This document shows, in pieces, positions 51,311 to 59,035 of a DNA stretch of 64,000 nt. Source of the DNA: Kribbella antiqua (GTDB lineage: Bacteria > Actinomycetota > Actinomycetes > Propionibacteriales > Kribbellaceae); assembly GCF_004345665.1 (NCBI RefSeq), contig NZ_SLWR01000001.1, forward strand, positions 1,210,411 to 1,274,410. Direction: 5' to 3'. Made by a program: the position numbers and the translations under genes. The first letter of the stretch is position 1; each line of letters opens with the position of its first letter. The notes beneath the pieces were generated by a model, which saw nothing but the letters and a program-made list of their open reading frames with translations, was not told the origin of the DNA and did no database searches.

Positions 51311-52945
51311 CTAAATGAGCCAGGCCGTCGTGGCGCTGGGCAGCTTCTCGCCCTCGAGCGGACTGCTCGACAGCACGACCGCGGCGTCGGGCAACTCGAC
51401 CGGAGCCGCGCCGAAGTTGGTGATCGACTGCCATCCACCGGGCCTGATGAAGTGCAGCACCGAATCCTCGCTGTCGACCCAGGTCAGCGAGTTGCTCGCC
51501 TGCAGACCACGTCGTACGGCGAGGGCCCGGCGGTACAGGCTCAGCGTCGACGCCGGGTCGCCCTCCTGCGCCTCGACGGAGTACGCACCGAACCACTTCG
51601 GCTGGACCAGATGCGAACCGCCCGAGCCGAAGCCGAAGGACAGCCCACCGATGGTCCACGGAATCGGAACCCGGCAGCCGTCGCGGCCCTTCTCCGCACC
51701 CTTCGACCGGAAGTACGCCGGGTCCTGCAGGTTCGCCGCCGGCAGTTCACCGACCTCCTGCAACCCGAGCTCCTCACCTTGGTACAGGTACGCCGATCCC
51801 GGCAGCGCCAGCATCAGGAGCGTCGCGGCCCGCGCCCGGCGCAATCCGAGCTCGACGTCGACCGTCGGCTCAGTCCCGTTGCTCAGCAGCCACGCCTTAC
51901 CGTCCTGCCACAGCCCGGACGGGTCCTTCGGCAGCCCGTACCGGGTCGCATGCCGTACGACGTCGTGGTTGGAGAACACCCAGGTCGAGGACGACCCGTT
52001 CTGCTCCGCCAGCGCAAGGTTGTCCTCGATCACCTGGCGGAACTTCTCGTACTCGAAGTCCGCCTGCAGAAGGTCGAAGTTGAACGCCTGCCCAAGCCCT
52101 TCCGCACTCGCATACCGCGCCCGCCGCTCGGCCGGCACGAACGCCTCCGCGACCGCCGACCGCGGCGGGTCGTAGTCGTTCAGCACCGTCCGCCACTCGC
52201 GATAGATCTCGTGTACGCCGTCCTGGTCCCAGAGCGGGTGTTTGCCGTACGACTCGGACTGCCGCGGCAGCGTCGTCTTGGACGGGAACGGCTCCGACAG
52301 GTCCTTCACCAGCGCGTGCGCCACGTCCACCCGGAAGCCGTCGACACCACGGTCCGACCAGAACCGCAGGGTCTGCAGGAAGTCGGCCCGGACCTCCGGG
52401 TGCTCCCAGTTCAGGTCGGGCTGCTCGGCCGCGAACATGTGCAGGTACCACTGCCCGTCCTCGACCTGCGCCCAGGCCGAGCCGCCGAACACCGAATCCC
52501 AGTCCGACGGCGGCTGCTCGCCTTCGCCGTCGCCCTCGCGGAAGATGTACCGGTCCCGGGCGGCTGAACCCTTGTCGGCCGCCAGCGCCTCCTGGAACCA
52601 CTCGTGCCGGTTGGACGTGTGGTTCGGCACGATGTCGACGATGAGCTTGATGTTCTCACCGTGCAGCGCCTCGACCAGCTGGTCGAAGTCGTCCAGGGTG
52701 CCGAGCCGCGGATCCACGTCGCGGTAGTCGTCGACGTCGTACCCGCCGTCGGCCAGCGCGGACGGGTAGAACGGGCTCAGCCAGACCGCGTCGATGCCGA
52801 GCTCGGCCAGGTACGGGACGCGGCTGATGATGCCCTGCAGGTCACCGATGCCGTCGCCGTTGGAGTCCGCGAAGCTGCGCGGGTAGATCTGGTAGACGAC
52901 GGCCTGTCGCCACCAGTCCGGGTCGGTCGTCGGCGTGCTGGTCAT
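51311..52945 (-). CDS. GH13 alpha-glucosidase
   Basis: 544 aa from the ATG at 52945; no signal peptide, so cytosolic. The four GH13 regions are visible: DIVPNHTS, GFRVDVAHAL with the nucleophile Asp, AVAEAFVP with the acid Glu, and FSNHDVVR. The opening WWRQAVVYQIYPRSFADSNGDGIGDLQGI is typical of oligo-1,6-glucosidase/alpha-glucosidase members. It cleaves maltose- or isomaltose-type sugars after uptake. It is divergent from a ROK repressor with an AT-rich palindrome between them. Confidence 0.93.
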   Translation of the reverse strand: MTSTPTTDPDWWRQAVVYQIYPRSFADSNGDGIGDLQGIISRVPYLAELGIDAVWLSPFYPSALADGGYDVDDYRDVDPRLGTLDDFDQLVEALHGENIKLIVDIVPNHTSNRHEWFQEALAADKGSAARDRYIFREGDGEGEQPPSDWDSVFGGSAWAQVEDGQWYLHMFAAEQPDLNWEHPEVRADFLQTLRFWSDRGVDGFRVDVAHALVKDLSEPFPSKTTLPRQSESYGKHPLWDQDGVHEIYREWRTVLNDYDPPRSAVAEAFVPAERRARYASAEGLGQAFNFDLLQADFEYEKFRQVIEDNLALAEQNGSSSTWVFSNHDVVRHATRYGLPKDPSGLWQDGKAWLLSNGTEPTVDVELGLRRARAATLLMLALPGSAYLYQGEELGLQEVGELPAANLQDPAYFRSKGAEKGRDGCRVPIPWTIGGLSFGFGSGGSHLVQPKWFGAYSVEAQEGDPASTLSLYRRALAVRRGLQASNSLTWVDSEDSVLHFIRPGGWQSITNFGAAPVELPDAAVVLSSSPLEGEKLPSATTAWLI

Positions 52946-53027
52946 GTGAGCCTCACTCAGGGTCGGCAGGGGCGGGTCCAGATGTCCGGGCTGTTGCGGC
53001 GACATTGCCCGCTCGTTTATATAGACT

Positions 53028-53039
53028 CTAAATTTAGAT
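53028..53039. promoter_or_regulatory. ROK-type operator candidate
   Basis: TCTAAATTTAGA is a perfect 12-bp palindrome in an AT-rich island (TTTATATAGACTCTAAATTTAGATTC) of an otherwise GC-rich gap. It lies 83 bp upstream of the GH13 start and 53 bp before the ROK gene. AT-rich palindromes are usual ROK (NagC/Xyl-type) sites. Confidence 0.65.
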
Positions 53040-53091
53040 TCCGCAGTATTCTGCGCACGGCTTCCCGGACAGGTCAAGGGGGATATTTCTC

Positions 53092-54306
53092 ATGGCGAGA
53101 CCATCGGCGACCCCGCCGACCGCGACACCGCCGATGCTGCGCCGCGTCAACGCGGGCAAGCTGCTCGGCGTGCTCGCGAAGGGCGGAGTGATGACAGGCA
53201 CCGGCCTGATCGAGGCGACCGGCCTGACGCGCGCGACCGTGCACGCGGTCTGCAACGACCTGATCTCGATGGGCTGGGTGGTCGAGCACGACCCCGGCCG
53301 GGACGACAGCTCGGTGGGCCGGCCGTCCCGGCGGTTCGAGTACAACCACCGCGCCGGGTACGTGCTCGGGATCGACATCGGCGCGGCCAAGACGACCGTG
53401 CTGCTCGCCGACCTGCGCGGCGAGACTGTCGCCAAGGCCGGTCGCTCGGTGTACGACGTCAAGACGGCCGCCGAGCGCACGGAGATCGTCCACGAGACCG
53501 TCGTGGAGGCGCTGGCGGCGGCCGACCTGACCGACGGCCGGATCCTCGCGGCCGGAGTCGGTGTGGCGGCGCCGGTCGATCGCGACGGGAACATCCTGGT
53601 GGACGACGAGTTCTGGCGACGCTTCGACGCCGGGCTGGCCGACCGCCTGACCGAGTTGCACGGCTGGCCGGTGCTGCTCGAGAACGACGCCAACCTGGCC
53701 GCCCTCGGGGAGCACTGGCGCGGTGAAGGCCGGAACGTCGGCGACCTCGCCGTACTGCTGGCGGGTGAGCGGTTCGGCTCCGGGCTGATGGACTCCGGGC
53801 GACTCCTGCACGGCAGCCGTGGTGGAGCCGGCGAGATGGTCTTCCTCAAGCTGGTCGAAGGCGTCGGCGACACCCACGGCATCGCCCGCATCGCCCGCGA
53901 ACAAGGGGCTGCGGCCGTCGCCGATCCATCCGTCGAGACCGTACTGCGGGAGCTGGCCGGCGACCGGCCGGTCACCGCGGAGCAGGCGTTCGCGGCCGCG
54001 GCCAAGGGCGATGAAGTTGCCCTCGGCATCCTTCAGCAGGTGGCCGACCGTACCGCCCGGGTCGTCGCGACTCTCGGGATCCTGTTCAATCCCGAGCTCG
54101 TCGTCCTGGGCGGTGCGGTCGCCGAAGCCGCGGCCGCGCTGCTACCCGATATCGAGAAGCAGCTCGCCGGCTTCACCAGCACCCCGCCCCGCGTCGCCGT
54201 CTCCCCGCTCGGCGACGCCATCGTGTCGGTCGGCGCCGTACGCCACGCCCTCAACTACGTCGAACAACACGCCCTCGATCTGGAACTCGGCCCCAGGAGG
54301 ACCTGA
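53092..54306 (+). CDS. ROK-family transcriptional repressor
   Basis: 404 aa. An N-terminal winged helix (RRVNAGKLLGVLAKGGVMTGTGLIEATGLTRATVHAVCNDLISMGWV) precedes the sugar-kinase-like ROK domain (VLGIDIGAAKTTVLLADLRGE, LENDANLAALGEHW, GVGDTHGIARIAREQG, FNPELVVLGGAVAEAA). The usual zinc-site CxCGxxGC of ROK proteins is not seen. It probably represses the divergent alpha-glucosidase until a sugar binds. Confidence 0.92.
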   Translation: MARPSATPPTATPPMLRRVNAGKLLGVLAKGGVMTGTGLIEATGLTRATVHAVCNDLISMGWVVEHDPGRDDSSVGRPSRRFEYNHRAGYVLGIDIGAAKTTVLLADLRGETVAKAGRSVYDVKTAAERTEIVHETVVEALAAADLTDGRILAAGVGVAAPVDRDGNILVDDEFWRRFDAGLADRLTELHGWPVLLENDANLAALGEHWRGEGRNVGDLAVLLAGERFGSGLMDSGRLLHGSRGGAGEMVFLKLVEGVGDTHGIARIAREQGAAAVADPSVETVLRELAGDRPVTAEQAFAAAAKGDEVALGILQQVADRTARVVATLGILFNPELVVLGGAVAEAAAALLPDIEKQLAGFTSTPPRVAVSPLGDAIVSVGAVRHALNYVEQHALDLELGPRRT

Positions 54307-54335
54307 TCCGAGAGTGCGGTAACTGCCCGAGCTGG

Positions 54336-54944
54336 TCATGGCGTCGCGCTGCGGGCGGCCCCGCTCGCGGTGCGGGCGGTCCAGGCGAGCGCGAGTGCGG
54401 TCAGGAATGCGCCGGGCGGGTACGCGGCGATCAGGACAGAGACGATCGCGGCCAGCGCTAGTACGACGCACGCGGGTCGGGCGATGGTCCGTCGACGCCA
54501 GCCGGCGATGGCCATGGCGAGCAAGCCGACGCCGCAGAAGACCACCTTGGGCAGCCAGAATGCGGTGAGGTAACCGCTCGTCGCGTCCTGGAACTGGTCG
54601 CCCTGCGCGTCGGTGAGCAGGCCCGAGACGTGACCCATGAACGGGCCGAACGTCCAGGCACTGGTGGCGACAAACGCGCAGCCGGCGCCGGCGACGTACA
54701 AGGCCCACCTGGGCAGCCGCTCGCCCAAGGACGGCAAAGTCAGGGCGAGTGCGACGAAGCTCAGCGCGGTGATGATCCCGGACACCTGTACGAGCGGGTG
54801 TGTCGCGCCTTCCCGCGCGTCGATGTCCGGCATGAAGATGACGCTGGAGATGTAGGCGGCGGTGCTGATCGCGCCGACAAGCCCGGCCGCGACGGCTGCG
54901 GTCCGCGTACTGTCGATCGTGGTCTGTTTGGTGAGCGTGGACAT
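54336..54944 (-). CDS. Membrane protein of unknown function
   Basis: 202 aa; the ATG at 54944 has CAGGAGGGGACC in front. Six hydrophobic segments are visible (AAVAAGLVGAISTAAYISSVIFM, VSGIITALSFVALALTLPSL, WALYVAGAGCAFVATSAWTF, LPKVVFCGVGLLAMAIAGW, ACVVLALAAIVSVLIAAYPP, FLTALALAW). No domain recognised. It is convergent with the ROK gene and divergent from the kinase remnant. Confidence 0.78.
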   Translation of the reverse strand: MSTLTKQTTIDSTRTAAVAAGLVGAISTAAYISSVIFMPDIDAREGATHPLVQVSGIITALSFVALALTLPSLGERLPRWALYVAGAGCAFVATSAWTFGPFMGHVSGLLTDAQGDQFQDATSGYLTAFWLPKVVFCGVGLLAMAIAGWRRRTIARPACVVLALAAIVSVLIAAYPPGAFLTALALAWTARTASGAARSATP

Positions 54945-55173
54945 GGTCCCCTCCTGGTGTTCGAACTGACCCGATCAGCATCGGATCGCCCGCTCACCAC
55001 CACAGCGCCCACAAGACCGAACCTCCCCTTCCGCCACCAGGCTTGATCTTCTGACCCGTTCCCCCGTACGGCGGAACCGGCGTACCGCCACGCGACGGAC
55101 CCGCCGGCACCGCCTCCGGCCTTACCCTGCTGACAGGGCGGGAGGAGCAAGCACCACGACGGGGAGGGCGGGG

Positions 55174-56445
55174 ATGGTCCCGACACCACGAGCCGAGCAA
55201 CCACCGCAGTCCGACCTGCCCCCGCTCTCCCCCACCCTGGCGCCTGGGCCGACAACACTGCAGCCTTCCGGAGCCGACGAGCCCGCGCCTGCAGTTCACT
55301 CCGCCGATGCGGTGTCGGTGCCGGGGTCTGGAGTCGTGGTGGAGTGGGTGATCGATCTGCTGATGGGGCTGGCGCTGACGGTGCTGGCGGTCGGGAGTGT
55401 GATGGTGCCCGATCCGCTGGATGCGCGGCAGTATCCGCCGCCGGACCTCAGGCTGGCCGGGCTCGCCGTACTGGCCAGTCTTCCGCTGGTGTTGCGGCGG
55501 CGGTTTCCGGCGACGGTGCTCGTCGTCTCGCTCGGCGCCTGGCTGACGATCTGGCTGCTCGGCTGGGCCCAGGGCGTCGTACCGGCTTGCACGCTCTTCG
55601 CGCTCTACGCGGCGGCCGCCTACCAACCACTGCGCCGGGCGTTGATCAGCCTTGGCTTGATGCTTGCCGGCGTGACAGTTGCGGTGCGGCTCGATTCGCC
55701 CGAGTACTCGTCCTGGCCGCTTGACCTCGTGTCGCTGGTCGGGTTCAGCCTCGTCTGGGGGGTGGTCTGTCGGTACGGCGAATCCGGCAGCGGCAGCAGG
55801 CCGCCGTACGACGGGCTCTGGAAGCCGAGCGCACTCGGGCGGCGATGGCGGAGCGAGCCGTGTTCGCCGAGCGGCTGCGGATCGCGCGTGAACTGCATGA
55901 CGTCGTGTCCCACACCTTGTCGGTGATCGCCGTGCAGTCCGGCGTCGCCCGCCACCTGCTCGGACCCGATGACAGGGCTGTCGCCCCCGCGCTGACCACG
56001 ATCGAGGAAGCAAGCCGGACCGCACTCGACGACCTCCGCCGGATGCTCGGCATCCTGCGCGCCGGTCCCGCGGATCAGGCCTCTCTCGTCCCTAGCCCCG
56101 GACTCGACGAGCTCGAACTGCTCGCGTCGACTCACCGCGTCGCCCACGGCCCAGTGAAGCTCGACCTCGACGTGGGCGAACTGCCGGAAAGCGTGCGGAT
56201 GACTGTCTTTCGCATCGTCCAGGAAGGACTGACCAACATCCGCAAACGCGCACCGGGAGCCTCGGCTCAGATCGCCGTACGAGCGTCGAGCAGCGAACTC
56301 GTCGTACAAGTGGACAACTCCGCACCTCGGGATCAGGGTTCGCCGAGCGGAGGTGGGTTCGGGCTGACGGGGATGCGGGAGCGGGTGGGGCTGTTCGACG
56401 GACGGCTGGCGGCCGGGCCATCGGCCAACGGTGGTACTCGTGCGG
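55174..56445 (+). pseudogene. Sensor histidine kinase (NarL-partner type), frameshifted and 3'-truncated
   Basis: The frame from the ATG at 55174 (GGGGAGGG upstream) encodes about 200 residues with membrane segments (WVIDLLMGLALTVLAVGSVMV, LAVLASLPLVLRRRFPATVLVV, LVGFSLVWGVVCRY) and then loses sense. From about 55776 the natural sequence continues in the -1 frame as RRIRQRQQAAVRRALEAERTR, then ERLRIARELHDVVSHTLSVI with the phosphoacceptor His, the N-box FRIVQEGLTNIRKRAPGA and GGGFGLTGMRERVGLFDG. One missing base after TAC at 55774-55776 explains the shift. The C-terminus runs into the regulator gene without its own stop. Confidence 0.8.
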
Positions 56446-57048
56446 GCAGGCTTTGTTGCCTTGCTCAACGCCTCGGACGGGATCGAGGTGGTCGGCGAGG
56501 CCGGCCAAGGTGAAGAAGGCGTTAGGTTGACCAAGGCAACCAAACCCGACGTCGTGATGATGGATGTGCGGATGCCGGTCCTGAACGGAATCGAGGCCAC
56601 CCGCAGGATCACCAACGATCCGTCGTGCGCGGGGACGCGCGTCGTCGTGCTGACCACTTTCGGGCTGGACGAGTACGTGTTCGGCGCTCTGCGTGCGGGC
56701 GCGACCGGGTTCCTGCTCAAGGACACGCCGCCTGAGCAGCTGCTGCAGGCGATCCGGGTAGCCGCGGACGGCGAGGCGTTGCTGTCCCCTTCGATCACCC
56801 GGCGCCTGATCGAGGCGTTCCCCCAGTCGCCGGAAGCACCTCGCCGTGCCGCACTCGATCTCACCGAACGCGAGACCGACGTACTGCGGCTCGTCGCGCG
56901 CGGCCTGTCGAACGCCGACATCGCCCGGCAGCTGCAGATCGGCCCGGCAACGGTGAAGACCTACGTGAGCAGACTCCTCACCAAGCTGGACGTCGGCACC
57001 CGCGTGCACCTCGTCATCGCGGCCTACGAATCCGGCCTGGCGGGTTAG
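56431..57048 (+). pseudogene. LuxR/NarL-type response regulator lacking its first beta-strand
   Basis: 205 aa if started at the GTG at 56431. The receiver keeps the phosphorylation Asp (PDVVMMDVRMPVLNG, residue 45), LTTFGLDEYVFGALRAGATGFLLKD, and the LuxR helix-turn-helix (LTERETDVLRLVARGLSNADIARQLQIGPATVKTYVSRLLTKL). The usual opening with the acidic pair (xxRVLLADDQ) is absent; it starts LVRAGFVALLN. Together with the loss of the kinase's stop, this points to a deletion joining the kinase's last codons to the regulator's tenth or so codon. DNA binding may survive, but phosphorylation control should not. Confidence 0.78.
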
Positions 57049-57060
57049 CGGGTTAGCTAC

Positions 57061-58536
57061 TCAGCGGGTCAGTGCCCGCGCCACGGCCTCGAGGACGATC
57101 ACGTTGCGACCGGAGGTTGTGGCGGACGCGATGCCGGCGGGGACGAGCGCCTGGTCCTCGGGGATGCCTGTGCAGAGGACGAAGGCATCGCTTCGACTCT
57201 GGAGAAGATGGTCGAGTGCATCGCGCATCCACGGCGTGCGTACGGCGTCCTGGACGGCGATGAGGAGCGGCCTGTCGGCTGCGGCGGCTGCGGCCTGGGC
57301 GATCGCGTCGCCCGACTGCGAACCCCCGCCGCCCAGGCGGTGTTCGCCGCGGAGGACGACGCCATCCGACGCTGGGGCGACGCGACTGAAGACCTCGGGG
57401 AGCCCAGAGAAATAAGGGTTCCAGGCCGGGTGCACGCCCTGGGTCAGGTCGATGACGTACGGTGCCGGGCCGAGAGCCGGGATCGTTTGATTGCCGACAA
57501 TCCGCGCGGCGACGTCACGGATCGGGGCGCCGTCGAGGCCGGGGTTCCGCGTCCGGGACGCGAGGGTGGCGGCGAGGGTCCGGACCCGTTCGGCGGCATC
57601 CGCCAGCCGGCCGGCGTCGAGCGTACCGTTGCTGACGGCATCGACCACGCGCGCGGTGAGGGTGCGTGGGTCCGCGCCGCCGATCGCGATCATGGCAAGG
57701 TCGGCACCGGCCCGGATCGAGGCGACCGCGGCGTCCTCGATGGACCGGGTCTTGGTGATCGCCTGCATCTCCAGCGCGTCGGTGGTGATCACGCCTTGGA
57801 AGCCGAGTTCCTCGCGCAGCAAGCCGGTGAGGATCCGATGCGAGAGGGTGGCCGGCTGGTCGTCGTACGCGGAGAAGATGATGTGTGCGCTCATGACGAC
57901 GTCGGCGCCGGCCGCGATGGTCGCCTGGAACGGCGCGAGTTCGACCGCGCTGACCTCGTCGATCGAGCGGTCGACGCGGGGCAGGTCGAGGTGCGAGTCG
58001 ACGGAGACGTCGCCGTGGCCCGGGAAGTGTTTCGGGCAGGCGGCGATCCCGGCCTCGTGGACGCCCTCGACGAAGGCGACGCCGTGCCGCGACACCACGT
58101 CGGCGGTGGTGCCGAACGAGCGGGTGGAGATGATCGGGTTCGCCGGGTTGCTGTTCACGTCGACGGACGGCGCGAGCATCAGGTCGATCCCGAGCGACGC
58201 GAGCGTGGCCGCGGCGTCCCGGGCGGACGCCCGGGTCAGGTCGACGTCGTCGAGGTCGCCCAGCGACCGCGGCGAGGCCAGCGGCCACGGGTTCGCCGGG
58301 GCAAGATGACTGAACTCGCCGCCCTCATGGTCGATCGCGATGATCAAATCCGGCCGCTCCGCCCGCAGCGTCGCAGTCAACGCCGCCACCTGATCGGAGT
58401 CCGCGACGTTCCGGGTAAACAAGATCACCGCCCCAAGCCCCGCCCCAACCGCTCGCCGCAGCTCATCGGTGGCAACAGTCCCCTCAAACCCAACAACCAA
58501 CGCGCCACCCGCATCCCGCACCAACTCATCACTCAT
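57061..58536 (-). CDS. nagZ: GH3 beta-N-acetylhexosaminidase
   Basis: 491 aa from the ATG at 58536 (AGAGGG upstream). The NagZ signature KHFPGHGDVSVDSHLDLP is complete with the catalytic His-Asp dyad. The nucleophile Asp lies in GVITTDALEMQAI. IIAIDHEGGEFSHL is the expected barrel strand. About 160 C-terminal residues form a second domain, as in the two-domain enzymes of soil actinobacteria. It releases N-acetylglucosamine from wall fragments or chitin-like sugars. No signal peptide. Confidence 0.91.
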   Translation of the reverse strand: MSDELVRDAGGALVVGFEGTVATDELRRAVGAGLGAVILFTRNVADSDQVAALTATLRAERPDLIIAIDHEGGEFSHLAPANPWPLASPRSLGDLDDVDLTRASARDAAATLASLGIDLMLAPSVDVNSNPANPIISTRSFGTTADVVSRHGVAFVEGVHEAGIAACPKHFPGHGDVSVDSHLDLPRVDRSIDEVSAVELAPFQATIAAGADVVMSAHIIFSAYDDQPATLSHRILTGLLREELGFQGVITTDALEMQAITKTRSIEDAAVASIRAGADLAMIAIGGADPRTLTARVVDAVSNGTLDAGRLADAAERVRTLAATLASRTRNPGLDGAPIRDVAARIVGNQTIPALGPAPYVIDLTQGVHPAWNPYFSGLPEVFSRVAPASDGVVLRGEHRLGGGGSQSGDAIAQAAAAAADRPLLIAVQDAVRTPWMRDALDHLLQSRSDAFVLCTGIPEDQALVPAGIASATTSGRNVIVLEAVARALTR

Positions 58537-58590
58537 GCCCCACACCCTCTCCCGCCCAAGCCCCCACCGCCACCCGAATCCGAACCTCAA

Positions 58591-58703
58591 TCGCTCACCA
58601 ACCCCACCCGCCCCGGGCCTCCAACGCCCACCAACCTCCCCCCCCCCGCCTCCGTCGCTCACCAACCACACCCGACCCGGGCGTCCGGCACTCACCAACC
58701 TCG
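58591..58703. repeat. Imperfect direct repeat of about 49 bp, period 64
   Basis: TCGCTCACCAACCMCACCCG followed by MCCCGGGCSTCC and a second CACCAACCT occurs at 58591-58639 and again at 58655-58703. A poly-C run lies between the copies. Confidence 0.75.
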
Positions 58704-58775
58704 GCCGGCGTGCCCTCGCCACGCTCAGCCGACGGCGCCGGGCCGGCCTTCGCCGCAGTTCGTGAGTGCCGGACG
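58682..58775. repeat. 14-bp inverted repeat
   Basis: CGTCCGGCACTCAC at 58682-58695 and its exact complement at 58762-58775 enclose 66 bp. The layout is like element B near 51200 but the sequence is different. Confidence 0.85.
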
Positions 58776-58856
58776 TCCGCCTCCGCACCTAGGCCGGGCG
58801 CGGCGTGGCGGCGGTCGTGGGGGGCTCAGGCGGGCGGGACAGAGCTGTCACGGAGT

Positions 58857-58869
58857 GCTAATTATTAGC
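58857..58869. promoter_or_regulatory. AT-rich palindrome upstream of the alpha-mannosidase
   Basis: GCTAATTATTAGC is a perfect palindrome around one central base, 167 bp before the GH38 start. Such an AT-rich site in GC-rich DNA is a likely operator for a sugar-responsive regulator, encoded elsewhere. Confidence 0.5.
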
Positions 58870-59035
58870 TTTGGGGAGGGCTTTCAGGGCGATCGTTGTC
58901 AAGGGCCGGGTCGGCAACTTTTCCGCCTGCGCCTGCGGGTTCGTCGCGGAATCGTGAGACTGACCTCTCGCTGTCCGGGCCAGTTACGGATAACGTTGTC
59001 TCCCGACCTGACCACTCTCGACGGAGCCCGACGCC

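Larger units (their letters stand above)
58537..59035. other. Intergenic region with direct and inverted repeats
   Basis: 499 bp between the divergent GH3 and GH38 genes, likely holding both promoters. It contains a C-rich duplicated stretch, a 14-bp inverted repeat and an AT-rich palindrome, listed separately. No coding frame is credible. Confidence 0.7.
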
